Assembly: GCA_019614645.1 (NCBI GenBank) | Contig: JABWDB010000012.1 | Span: 3,162,001 to 3,226,000 of the forward strand | DNA: 64,000 bases | Reading direction: 5' to 3' | Source: Stratiolaelaps scimitus | Lineage: Eukaryota; Arthropoda; Arachnida; Mesostigmata; Laelapidae | Shown: positions 1-12,412 of the stretch, one piece after another | Position numbering within the stretch: the first letter of the stretch is position 1 | Layout of the letters: each line of letters begins with the position of its first letter | Notes under the pieces: model-generated | What the model was told of the DNA's origin: nothing | The model's database searches: none | What the model saw: the letters and a program-made list of their open reading frames with translations, nothing else | Program-made: the position numbers and the translations under genes

Positions 1-1150
1 CTCGCCCCTTAGACAAACCCCAAAAGGAAGCACGCAGGAAGTCCTAGCACGTCCGCACAATGGGGAAATCGAACTCGTTGCAAACGTATAGGACTGGCGT
101 CTGTGTACCGAGCCAGTCAGCTACGAATACTACGAGAAATATCATTTCTATTTCAAAGTACGCCTTCTGCAGGAAATGACCGATTTTACCGGCAGCCCTA
201 TGAATAAGTTCCCGCATCCGCTTACAATGTATCGATAGCCCTTCGGAGGCGTCTCAAACATCGCGGCAAAGGACAATCGATTCAATAGTCACGAGAAGCG
301 TGGACAAATTAATTATCTCCTGGAAATGATACAGATGGCAGTTTGGTCTAGCTGCTCAGCTGTGTTTTCTCTTCAGAATGACACAGGGAGTGCGCAGGCC
401 CAGAAAAGAATACAGCTGCATTATTAGACTTGTTTGAAGATCGTGTAGATCTTCACAAGAGCATTTTATGACTGCGTGATACCTCACCGGAAAAGGGAAC
501 AGCATGTGTCTGCTATCTCTAAGCACTTTCGAAACCTCTAGCTAGTCATGGCAGGCAATCTCTCTTACCGTAGAGGTATCATTATTTTACCTGGTTTATA
601 AAAATAAATGGTTCGCTGGTGAAACATCGTTTACAGCTATTGCAGCCAAAATTAGAAGTTACGCTCGCGGTAGAAGGGTTTCCCTTGTTGACTCTCTCGT
701 ATTTTTTTTGTTAACATCTTAGGATGTGCTTCCCAGTGGCCACTCAAATTGGGTAGGCTGCGTTCCCGCCAAAAAAAAATCCCTCAGCAAATCCTATGAT
801 GCCTTTTTATCTCGTTCGAGGTTCCCAGATTCCTGACATAGCTGCACATTCTGTCGACGGAGAACGTTGAAGTATTAGTGGATGAGCTGGTATCACATTG
901 CGGCTCTGCAATCGTTTACCTCGGACACTGCGTACCACCACCATAGCGAGTTTCTGGGAATAGTAAGCAATTTATTTATGCTTCGTTTAGCAATTCATCG
1001 CACGCTATTAGCTTGAACGATCTGTGACATTCGGCTTCGGTTTTTAAAGGAACTACTATATATACTTACGTTAAGAACCTTCTTGTTAATTATTTCTATA
1101 TCGGATGTGTTTTTCCTTGGGCCATGATTGTGATCTACTTACTATTACTT
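1..1150. other. no gene seen
   Basis: I find no open frame, RNA gene or repeat that stands out here. Base composition is ordinary for the window and all six frames are broken by frequent stops. Confidence 0.5.
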
Positions 1151-1240
1151 CAAACCATATGTGTCTCGCGGTATTCGAACCGGAGACCCTAGGGTACCAA
1201 CTCCTCGACCCTATACATATGTCACCAGGCCTAGCGACAC
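1151..1240 (-). mobile_element. tRNA-like SINE head (degenerate)
   Basis: Read on the minus strand, this stretch carries an A-box-like sequence (TGGTGACATATG, near 1230) and, about 45 bases further on, a good B box (GGTTCGAATACC, about 1166-1177). That spacing is typical of a tRNA or a tRNA-derived SINE. The T-arm would need a one-base bulge and I cannot build a sound acceptor stem, so an active tRNA is unlikely. No second copy with the same body is visible in the window, so the family is undefined. Confidence 0.4.
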
Positions 1241-4200
1241 CTGACAATTTTACAGCTAGTCTTTTTTACGCATGTACGCCGACGCCCTAGAAAAAGGCTA
1301 TAATAATTCCGCCACGCTTTGCAACTCGATATTTGCTGAATTTAGGTGTAGCTAGTCTATTATTTTTGTTATATTTGCCTCCCCAGCTGCGTAGCCAGAT
1401 CCGAGAGCCATCGATTGCATTTGCCTAAATGTATTATATAATAGATATATGGAGAGGTGTATATCATTCAGTTCCGAAGTTCTAACCTTCCATCAACAGT
1501 TCAGCTCTACTCGTGTAGGATGTTCCACCGATACAACTTCATCCACTCCCTGTGTGTCCTCTATCTACAACACAAATATATCGAGCCGTTAATATGTCAA
1601 GGATCAACAGTCGTTGTTAGCTTCTTTCTTTATTGCTCGCAGATATTCGCTTGCACGTCAAACTCGATCGTCCCATATTAATGCGATTAGCGTACGACAG
1701 TCCTTGTTCCCCCTGAATTACACTCCACTCATGCTAAGCAAGTTCCTTGGTTGGGGTTAGTTTCTGCCGTTTCGAACACCCCGTCGGCTATGGTGACAGC
1801 AGTCAGCCCTACAGAAGATCACATCCTGCAGCAAAGGGTGTGCTTCCTATCAAGTGTAAGTTTTGCTGCCGAATCCACTCAGCCATCACTGACTGAGCCG
1901 TTGCCAGACTCAACTCACCCAACACACGCTGGCGATGGCTGGCCAGGAGACCCACCAACCCGACCGCCAGAAGTGTGCTGATTTCATCTGACTTATTCTT
2001 GCTCTGTCTATGGCCACCAGTTTCGGGTTGGCCCACCCATTTCGGTCGAGGGTTTGATCTTAGCCTCACCGTTAAGCCCCAGAGACCGGGCTCTTCCCAT
2101 TTCCATCTATAGAAGTCCCAGCTGTGTTCCAACCCATGTGCGGCATATAAGGACTCAGTCCCCGCTAATGAGAAAGGACAACGCGCTTTCGGCTTGGGCC
2201 GTCCACCGCAAACGGTCGACGTAACGCACCTACCAGGCTACACAGTGGGATCTGAATACGGAAAGCGTTAGACGTGATGGTGCATTGACGAAGCTGTTAT
2301 CGGCGGACTAACCAGTGGTTATTTTACCACCGTATCGAACAGGAGCGAAGAATAAGGACTCAAAAAACTGATCACCACGTCAGAGAGGAGGCCTGTCCCA
2401 AACTACGATCTATCTTGGTTCCCCGTAATCGGCCTCTATGAAAAGGAAAACACAGGTAAATAACATCGTAGCGACATTATAGCGATCTTAAACGCTTACC
2501 CTTGTATAGTCGCACCCTTGATCTATGCAAGCTCGTGTTATGTACGTTACTGCCGTTAGATGGTAGGTGATATGCGTCATCAACGAGCCAGTGTCATCAT
2601 CATTGAGTGAATGCGGCCGGGCAAAGCGCTCGCCTAAGTTATTCACTCAAATGACGGCATACCGTTGGACGTTATAACGGCTACTGTTAACATATGGATG
2701 TTAATGCAGTACTCAGTCTGTAGACACTTTGTATACACATACGCCTGTTGTTGGAGTGCTGCCAAGGCCTCTTGCAAGGTTAAGGCAGCTGGCGTTCCTA
2801 ATGTAAGGCTCCTGCAAAATGAAGTCACACTCACACACACGTGCACACTCGTTTGGACGCAAATTTCGAAAGGGCCTACAAGTTGCTCCCTGTGACAGCA
2901 AGCAACGGATGCGGAAACGTTTGACGGAGCTATCCAGCAAGAGATATCACTTACCACTTTGATTTCCACTGCTCTACTGGCGAATTTCATGTGACTTTCA
3001 CACGTGTAGATATTGTAGAGGGTACGGATGGAGAGTTTTTTCTAAAGCTTAATCTCCGTTTATGCAAGTTTGAGGACACGTGTTCTCAAGTGCATATTTG
3101 TTGAATTTTATCATCAATTAATTTAATAAATAATAGTCTCGACATCATAAACATATCATAATGACGATGATCTCGATTTTAGAGAGTAGCGGTTTTCCTG
3201 TCTAGGGTTCTAACAGTGCGGCAAGTCAAACAACGTCCACAGTTGTGATATCGTTCTGCTCGCAAACATTGTAGATTAGCACTAGCTTCTGGTTGTTACG
3301 CGTACGACAGTACTCATCCATCTGCATTCAGGTACCCCATCTGCGAGCGGAGTTCTATTTTGGTTCTTTGGTGAAGCTTACATTCGGGTACCTATTCTCC
3401 ATAGGAAAAAGAAAACACACGTTGGGTAGTGACACGCGAACTGAGCTACAAGCGACGCTTCTACTGTTACTGCCTGGGAGCCAAATCTATCCGTTTTGTA
3501 CACAGATTAGCGTCCCAACCCGCAGACAATAGGGTCTTGTTAGTCCAGCCCCTCGTGCGACATGCAGATAACCAATGACGGCAACAGCCTAGAGTTCCAA
3601 TTAGGGACTACGTATGTATCCGTGTCCGAGTCAGTAGCTTCCTTAGCCGTCGCCCTGTAGCCCACACGCATCGAATTAAATGTGATGCAAGCCTTCGTGT
3701 TCGATGGGACCAGCGCAGCTCTTACAGACGAAAAGCAATTTGCAATGCAGTACACACACTACGTACGTGCGATTATGCGTTCTCGGGGGATAAAAAAAGA
3801 ACAGCGCTCTCCAGCTCGAAGGAGACAATCGATTAAACTACGTGTGTAATCATGTGTGTGTAATCATAGATCACCCGAGACGATGGTGGATGTGTCATAT
3901 CAGATGTTTAGTATAATGGAACAGATGAAGCAACGGCAGCAGCAACAAAAACAACTCAGCAAGGACATCGCGATTAATTCACGCTGCATTTAAGGCGATC
4001 TGACCAAACGATGGCCGTCGATTCATCGTCAGCCATTTGCCATCAGCAGGTATTTCTTGGCGTTCGCCATCACTACGGGAAATTTTGTTAAATAGCGACC
4101 TACCTCCCGGAAGCGAAAACTCTGAATTGAACATGGGACCTTGATATCCCACGGGTACTAACAGTCATCCAAGCTATGTCCCAACGTACTGCCAACATTG

Positions 4201-4412
4201 GCCCCCGCAACCCCCCCCCCAAGCGTCACGAAGGAGGAAACGCTTCACGTTCGCTATTGGCGGTTACATTTACCTATCTTATCTGACTTCGGACCTTGTG
4301 ACAGCGCGGCAATAGGAGGACACGGTCAGGGGCTAGGTTGGACCAGGTTACTTTCAGTGGTTCTCTCCCCTTCACCTATTGTGCCTATTTTTGAATGACG
4401 GCTGTGTCCTAG
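1241..4412. other. no recognised gene
   Basis: The only notable frame is a 107-codon minus-strand one (1809-2132) that I do not recognise. A near-perfect 12-base motif (GTGTGTAATCAT) is repeated at 3842 and 3856, and a run of ten C lies at 4211-4220. Otherwise the stretch shows nothing that looks functional. Confidence 0.4.
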
Positions 4413-4550
4413 ATAGAACTACCAACATCATTCTTAAGAAACTGGCACCAATAGACAAGGACGAACGATTTGCTCATGACTCGACCCAGCAGTCATGCAG
4501 CATCGACACGAGCGATAGAGACCCCCTCCACGTAGAAGGAATGGGACACG
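4413..4550 (+). other. possible internal exon, unrecognised
   Basis: An open frame of 138 bases lies between a fair acceptor (pyrimidine-rich stretch ending in TGTCCTAG at 4412) and a strong donor (ACG then GTGAGT from 4551). It starts with two leftover bases and ends with one, so it would be a symmetric phase 1-1 exon. The encoded 45 residues are hydrophilic, rich in Asp, Ser and Thr, and have no membrane segment. I recognise no family. Chance combinations of this kind are expected in 64 kb, so confidence is low. Confidence 0.13.
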
Positions 4551-6700
4551 GTGAGTGGAATGAACTAACAACGAATGGCCGCGACAGATAAGGGGTCTTG
4601 CTTTGTTCATCGACACGAACTTCGTCTCTCTTTCGCCTCTTACAAACGGGCCGTCGCAGCAGCGATTAAATTCGAATAGGTGCGTATGCTCGGTCGCTAA
4701 ACAGCTCGGAGCTGCGCGGGCGAAATTGTCCCGTCATTCCATCGCATATCGTGGTGTGTTCGTACTCTAGACACCTGTGGGAGTCTCCTTCGGCTAGTGC
4801 CATGCCACTGTAGCATTCATCACCATCACGTGAAACCCTTTCCGAGAATAAAATTTTCCACTGCAAAGCCATTGAACAGAGGGGAAGGGAGGGCCCGGGT
4901 ACCGGAAGCGATCACACGATGACAGAACGAATGTACCGAGAAAGACTGCGTTTTTACCGAATTCAAACAAAAGAAATAACAAAAAAATCAAAAATACTCA
5001 ACACGCCTTGGGGTTCGAGAAGACATCATCGATGTACTAATTACTGCGGAGGCAGAGGGGAGTATCGGAAGAAAATGGAAATGGCTTGCAGACAACCTAC
5101 GGAAGGCTGATTTCGTAGAAATTCGAAGCCAGCCGACCGCTCCGTTCAGCGGTGAGTCGTTCGCTTTGTGAACGAGGTTTCGGATCTCAACTAACGTTAG
5201 CATGAGTCGTGTTCCTGATGTTGGCGTCAGCGAGTAACGTTGGTTACTGCGTTACTCGGGAGTGGAGGACGGGTTTCGAAAGAGCAGCTGCCGCAGACAG
5301 CTGCCACGAGCTAATGCTGCTTACAGAGGCAAGGCTCATCCGAAGCTACAGAGAGACGATAATGCTTACAGTAGTTCACAGGAACGAAGCCAGTAAATAA
5401 GGCTAGTATTATTATCCTGTGGATTATGCTACCGTTCAGAGTGGATATAGTAACATGTAGGTCGCGCTGAGTTAGACAACTGAACACTTACGCGGTCGGT
5501 ATACGCATAACGGATTCCTCGTAGGTAATTCTAGTCCAGGACTGATTATATCTACGCCTTGTTATTAATCAACGAAACTGTGGGTGTTGTATTATAGTAG
5601 AAGCACTCGATGCCGAGTGATTCGAAGTCCGCAGTGCACAACCGTTCCAGATGTATTTTGCTAAATGCATGCGATAGATGAATAATAGAAACATCTCCTG
5701 CGACGCCTCCGGCCGGCGCAGATCCTTGATTTCTAGGACAATATATTCTAGTTTAAAAGTCAGGCCCTCTTGAACTACGCTAGGTGTACAAGTGTGTTTC
5801 TAAGCTGACACTCTCATTCGCTAGATTGTTCTTGCTGATTGTCTTTAGCTTGCTTCGATCGTCCCTGCTACCTGTGGAGATTCGCGCAACGCGGTCTGGA
5901 TTGCAAGCATTTTTAAATCGAGGCAGATATTTGTGAAAATGTTGTTTTAAATAGATAACCTTTAAAGATAGGGAAATTACCATCTCCCCAACCAATACAA
6001 CAAGTAACTTTCGGTATGGAGCATATGCCCACCATGTTCTTATAAATACGCGATACATTATCAATAGCACTTTAATAAATTGTCTGTCATAGCAACATGG
6101 AGCTGTTATTATTGTTTTCGATGGTAGCATTCGTTTCTGCGGCAGTTTGCGCTCATTAACGAACAACTTCCACCACACAGCAGCAAGATCAAATTTCCAA
6201 TCAGAATATCTGGGCGAGTCTCTCGCACGTACATAACAAGTTATCAGGTTATTCCACCATTAGGTGGAGAACAAAGCAGCCTGGCGTATTGTGCTTGCTG
6301 AATGCTCGGGACAATGGTATTCATGAGACCCCTAAAGAGGGATGAGAGGGATTTCGGCAGAATTTGTCTTACCTTGTGGCTAAGCAGTCAAGTGGCAACC
6401 CACGACGAGCCTGAAAAGGGTTATAATCAGATCTTCACGTGTGTATCATCCGTTTGCCATCAACACTCTAGGAGAATTCTAGAAGTAGCTTCGCGCACCA
6501 GGCAAGATAGCATTGGACAATTGAGTTATCATTACTATTCCTATGACGCCTACGCATCGCGGAACATTTGACATAAATGGCAACCCTACTTCACAGCGAG
6601 ATGGCATTGGCCTCCCGCTTCTCCGGTCTCCATTTCCACGGCTTCCAGCCCACGAAAGAAGTGAAATGATCGATTCTCCTAATCCAACGAGTTACAACAT
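4551..6700. other. no gene seen
   Basis: Six-frame reading gives only short frames, the longest being a 132-codon AT-rich minus-strand one at 5780-6178 with no recognisable content. No tandem or dispersed repeat stands out. Confidence 0.45.
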
Positions 6701-6862
6701 TTTCCGGGATGGCTCAGAGTCAACATTTAACGTTCACGGAACTGCTTTCGGTATTGCTTCATATGACGGGCCCCTTTTTATGCGTGGGGATCGAATCCGT
6801 TCACCTACATGTCTCCTCCGACTGTAAGCCCCACACGAATGCACCACGCCACCGGGCTCGGC
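6701..6862 (-). mobile_element. SINE-B copy, near full length
   Basis: This is a minus-strand copy of the dispersed family I call SINE-B. The tRNA-like head lies at the high-coordinate end: an A-box region (TGGCGTGGTGCATTCG) at 6836-6851 and a B box (GGATTCGATCC) at 6788-6798. The body then runs through CAATACCGAAAGCAGTTCCG to a 3' end of CATCCCGGAAAA at about 6701. It matches the copies at 24961, 31779, 32820 and 56328 along the body, and the 56328 copy in the head as well. No clear target-site duplication is visible, and small indels relative to the 56 kb copy suggest an older insertion. Confidence 0.75.
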
Positions 6863-8522
6863 TGGTTCTCCCAACCTGGCATCCACCCACCTACCTCCTG
6901 TAACTTTGTGGATACCCAGCCCGTCGCTGCCGTCGAGTTGTATACCTGCCCTTACATGAGAAAAGCACATCACACAGACCGGCTTATATCCGTCACGATA
7001 GTTTCATTCCCAGAATCGTACCGTCTCGCCCGACAACTCGGCTCGCCAGGCCCTCCCGCTCCTGCATCACTCCCTGAGCTTTAGAGTTGACGGCGTCGTT
7101 TGGCTCGGCCTCGTTTGCGTTGCAAGAACCGGCAGCGCAGTGCCAGCTGCTGAGGGTGTCCGGGCCACGAATGCGAAGGAGGCTTGCCCTCGCTGGAACT
7201 CGGAGACGTGCACGAAATTTCAACGAAGGTTTTCTTCTATTTCGCTGCCTCGCCTCTCAGGCGGGGAGTTGTCGCCAGATTCTCTCGCGTACACCGTCCC
7301 GTATATGCGGCGCTCAAAGATCCATTGTCAACATGACCACCCATACATACTGGCAGATTTCCCTAACATACACAACGACGACGCACCCTTCCATGAAGCG
7401 ATGCCTTCAAGCGATGCCGATGGTGGGAGATCTATTGCCATACATAAAAGCTGCGACGGCTGCGGTCACACCCTGCCCAAGCGATTCTCGTTCCTCGATG
7501 ACCTCGCTTTTTTCTTATTTCTTTTCAAACCCAAACATATAAGGGATCGTCTCTTCCATCTTTCTCTCCGTTGTGACAACGCAAATGAGGGTTTCTCTTT
7601 GGCTTGTTTCCGTTGCAACCCTTGGCCTCTTCACATGTCCATCTTCTCTCGGCTGGTTCACTCCCAGCCGCGCCTGTCCTGCTACAGCGGCCGACCACTG
7701 TGCGCGGTCTCTTTTCTGTCCTCCTTCATGGCGGGCTTCAACCCACCGCTGTCCTTCACGCTTCTCCATGGAACTGTAACCTTACCTGTCAAGGGCGGGC
7801 CCGTTACGCTAGCTGGCTGTTCCGTCTCTGAGTGTGCGTGGACTGCGCGTCATTGTTTGCTTCGGCTATCACAGCAGCCCAATGGCCATCAGGGTGACAA
7901 TCATGGAAGTTGGCAAAGCAGCATTTTTTTTAAGCTTGTACCTCCCTCTCTGTCGTTTCCTTTCTACCCTCGTCCGGGTTTGTAAAGGATTGTTCGCTTG
8001 CTGTTATAGGTAGAGAAGCAGAACGAGCACCCATTGCACCACGTCGACGTATTTCAGGAGGCGCCAGAAAGAAAGTAGCAAACAGACGGGGCTCTTGTCG
8101 TTGGCTCGTTAGGTAGGTGACAGTCGTTGTTGTCCGAAGCGCCTTCTTGAGGCGTCCTCGAAGTCGTCAGCAACGACCATTTCCCTAGGAACAGTACAGT
8201 AGCAGTGAGCCCTCAAAGAAAACAATCGCACGAAATCGTTCCGTACGGCAGAACCAATTTGTTCAGGTACCCCACCGTGTACGAGTAGTCTACCTACAAC
8301 GATTGTCGCGTGAATGCCATTTTCTGAAATATGCTGAAACAGCTGACACGAAGCCACTGAGCACTGTATGACAGAGGGGAATGAGAAGGACGGCTGTGAC
8401 TTTCAAACACCCGTCGATCAGAGGCTAGCGTAACCGCAACGAGACATCAGGTAAACATTGGGCAGCACTTTATACGCTTCCTTTCTGAATGGTACTCAGG
8501 TAAATGATGTCAATAGATGTCG
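6863..8522. other. pyrimidine-rich stretch, no recognised gene
   Basis: The plus strand from about 7080 to 7990 is rich in C and T, which removes stop codons and gives several overlapping long frames. The longest is 281 codons (7140-7985) and begins with GTG rather than ATG. Its product is dominated by Ser, Pro, Leu, Cys and His and has no domain I can recognise. I regard these frames as composition artefacts. Nothing else stands out. Confidence 0.4.
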
Positions 8523-8676
8523 TCAGCGCGGTGGCTTTAACGGCTAAGTGTCTGGCTGCCGGAAGCCAAAGGTCGCAGATTCGAGTCCCGCTGCGTGGTG
8601 ACATATAAGAGAACGTATGTATTGTAAAATTGCAGTTCCTTTAATAAACCTATAGAGCTTTTTACCTTTACCTTAC
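8523..8676 (+). mobile_element. SINE-A copy, full length
   Basis: A tRNA-derived head carries an A-box region (GTGGCTTTAACGGCTAAG from 8531) and a close B box (GATTCGAGTCC, 8578-8588) with tRNA-like spacing. The body contains ATTGTAAAATTGCAG and CCTTTAATAAACC, and the 3' end is a short pyrimidine tandem (TTTACC units, about 8661-8676). The same body and tail recur on the minus strand at 35717, and the tail again at 15800, which is what identifies it as a mobile family rather than a lone tRNA relic. No target-site duplication is clear. Confidence 0.75.
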
Positions 8677-11600
8677 TACAGAAGTTATGCATCGACTATA
8701 TATAATACACCATACATAGTATCTATATCCTTGCTATGAAACTCATATTCCAAGCGACTTATGCTGCCGAAAAACGCAATATATCAATCGCAAGGGAAAC
8801 GATTCACAGATTCATTCGGACGGTGGGATTGTCGTTTCCTCTACGCGCGTTTGCAATGACAACCTTGATATTTCCATATAATGTCGGGAGACGATCCCAT
8901 CTATTCCGTTTAGACTACTAGACTCGTCGAATGCGAACGTCAAAGATGCCACTTCGGAAACTGAGTGGCGGGCGAAAATCGTGAGTCTGTCAGGAAGGAT
9001 CAGACTGGATCAATCGGCTTCGGTTGAACGCATCGATCTCGACAGCAGCAGCAGCAGCAAAGGCCGTCACCAAGTGAGTCAGCGGTGCTGTCCAAGAGTT
9101 TCGACTTTTGTGTTGAGATCGCTCTTTATTTGGGCCAAGTGAAAAGACTGACATCGCTTCGCCTTACGTACACTTACTTATACATTCGTCGTTGGCGTAC
9201 AAAAGTTGTCGATACAGAAACATCTATTTCAGCAGTCTTTCCGAGAAAGATTGCACAATTCACGCCAAGGTACACGTTTTCCACTGTTGCATTAATCAGG
9301 TAGCGCAAGAAATGCTTGAGACAAACGAGACCAAAAAAGCACCTGCCTCGTGCTGATAGTGTACCCGGCAAACTGCTGCAGACGAAATGTGAAAGCATAC
9401 AAACAAATCGTGTGATGATATTGCAGTATATATTTACGTGTATTTTCGTTTTTATGTTGAGGAAGATGAAAATAAAGAAACGCTATTTCACAGTTTTGAC
9501 GAAGGGCGACGGTAGTTCTGAGAAGCTAAGACGCCCTTGGGGTTCGCTGACGGCAGGGGATTTTAATTCGGAGCCTTCGAGATGGACATTTTCATCCAAA
9601 TCGATTACTTAATGATTTATATGTTTCGTAAATTCTCGAGCGTCATCTATACTATGATAGTCTCAAGTTGAACGCACCTCGCTATTATCGAATCGAACCT
9701 GCCTGCAAGCGTTTTCGATCTGCAAAATGTATTCTCTATGGGTGACATTACGTTGGCGATCTCGTATTGATAAAGCGGAAAATTTCTCTTATAATTTCGC
9801 GCATAAACGGAACGGAATTTCTGGGAGGGCAAACAACCTTTGTATGTACAATGCTAGGATTTACTGGTAGTATCCAACATAGTGCATAATCTGCACAGGC
9901 GATGGTTGTGGGTCTGGTTTGAGGGCACGCTCCGTGTTGAACAAGGCGAAACTTGGTTGTCAGCCCGAGGGGTGACATTAAGGGCAGTGAGTGTATGATA
10001 TTATATTACTTTACTTGTAATGCAGGCAAGGATGCCAGTAGAAATTAGAATTAGTGTACCGACAATTAGAGAGCACGGAGACGTGCAATTGTAACCACGA
10101 CTGAATGTTTATTGCTGCTGAATCTGGCAAGCGAATAGATTAGAGACACTGTGATCTATTTATACCATTGGCCTAGCAAGTTTCTGCCAATCAGGGCGCG
10201 CCTACTTTAGATTAATATCTGGTGATACTACAGGGCAGCATTGCATATAGCAATGTTTGTTCCGTTTAAAGGATAGACGTCTGCGACGACACCGATATTT
10301 CCGCTGAAGATCGATTATCTGTGATGTGCTGGAGACCGATTTGACTCTGGAGAGTCAACTGATGTATTCGCGGGAGTGCAAAGTGACGAAGCACTTAGTC
10401 AATATTAAGAAAACAAACTAATTGGAAAAACTCACTGAGATTTACCCGACAGAATACTCGACGTCTCGTGAGGGGCTGAGGACCGAGAACGACTAAAGCA
10501 CTGGAAAACCTGAAACCGATTATATCCAGTCAAAAGTAAAAGAAAATGTTATTATTATTATCATGTATTGTAATGACGTATTATGCACCGGTTGGAGATC
10601 CTACAAACATGACTAATTTCAGCGTATAGGTGCGCTTTTATGCTATGAGACTCTAGTGGCCTCGTCGAAAATGTCCTTGGTTAGTGAATGGCACGCGGTG
10701 GAAAACCCGCTGACGCCTCGACTTCCTTCTCCGATCAATGGCAAAATGAAATGATGCTCGCTAACCGCTTAAAATTATTTATTACTATTCATAATAGTGA
10801 TTATAATAATATTACGATTCAAGCGTCGTTGACTACCGAGGCCGCTATTATGTCATAGATGGTACCAGCTGTTGGCCCGTCGCTCCCGTCGCGGACGTTG
10901 GCTGCATGACCGGACGCCCTGCCAACTGTGAAAATGTCAAGGATGTTCTTGTGATGATTTATGATGGGTTTGTGCTGATCACAGGCCACAACAACAACAA
11001 CAACAGCAAGCACGATCATACGGCGGCGGTTGTTGGTCGGACCCTGTGGCAGTCGAGTCGACAGCAGATGGTCGACGCAGAGGGTCCAATAAATAGCCTG
11101 CTCTGTTTAGCTCTCTTTGTAGATAGCCCTTAGTGGAGAGCTATAGTAGCTGAGGTAGGCTGATGAACGAATCTTCGGATAGGTTAGACAAACTAGAGTT
11201 TAGTTAGCAAACTAGCTAGTAATGCGGGGTAGTGCCAGAACCGTAATTACAATTTTAGAACTATAGAGACAATTAAAACGTATATGCGGCACCCAGCAAA
11301 ATTAGCCCTCGTTTACGTTTCGATGTGACCTGTGTTGAATACCGAAAACGATTCGCTCTGCTATTACGACATAAATGGGTGTGCTCTCCTTGCACGAAAT
11401 TGTTATATAGATTTGATTCACAATCTCAGATGATGCTGAGGGGTTTGAGGTTATCCACCACCGTGATGAAGAAAGGTTCTCAAACGAATATACTTGATGC
11501 TTTGTGCTGTCTTCTTAATGGTTAGATGTTGTGTTAATATCAACATTTCTTTGTAACTGCACTTGTTTTTGCTGTTTAGTGCTGCGGATGTCCCCTTACG

Positions 11601-12379
11601 AGTGGAATCGATTACGACGGCCTGTTCGCTATTAAGGGTCTGTTTTTTTTTATTTAGCGAACCACATCTCATATACATCGCTGTTTGCCTATTATTACAT
11701 ATTAATCAAGTATTTAGTAATGATGCCCACAGAAATGAGTTGTCATCAAAAATAAAAGCCAACCAACCAACCTTTAATGAGCGAAATCGAATCCTTCAAA
11801 TAGAAAATCTAAAATCTACTTCAAACAATTTAACTCAATCACACGTCGGCTAGCATGGACGTCGTTCTCTGTATATAAGCTTAGAATTATTATCGGTAGT
11901 CCTCTGTGAAACACTTCCACGAGTGCGATATTCTGCCAGCCAACTAATTGGCATTATTAACTATGCTTTATAAGTATCATATAACAATATCCGTTAGTAA
12001 CATGTCCTTAGAAATAGAAGCTAATAGCAAAAAACAAAACTGCCGGCAAAGGCCTCATTATACTAATTGGGCAGTAGATGTCGATCTACGACTACCGCTG
12101 TCGTTTTCTCCTATAGACATCGAAATCATCAGTTCCCACCTTCATTTCCCAGACCCGGCAATCGCCTCTAATCGAAGAGCATTTGCGTGGCGGTCGATAG
12201 TTGTTCCACACGAACGCTTCGTAAATAAACAAACAAAACACAGATCGATATTCGCCAACTGCTATCCTCAGTCTCTGTACATAAATACACCACTATTTCT
12301 TCACGAGATTGCGACGTATACTCCATTCATTCACTGGCGTGCGCCCTCTGCGGCTGCGTCTCGATCGTTTGATTACTTG
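8677..12379. other. no gene seen; simple repeats
   Basis: Only simple repeats are evident: (CAG)n at 9042-9059, (ATT)n near 10548-10561 and (CAA)n at 10988-11004. The open frames are short, AT-rich and unrecognised. From 11948 onward one frame stays open up to and into the retrotransposon fragment; that is treated as a separate finding. Confidence 0.45.
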
Positions 12380-12412
12380 TCCGAAAATGGTATAAGCGGC
12401 AGTCTCGGGTTC

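Noticed and set aside
7140..7985. 281-codon plus-strand frame
   Set aside because: It begins with GTG, lies in a C/T-rich strand that lacks stops for compositional reasons, overlaps other long frames, and shows no domain.
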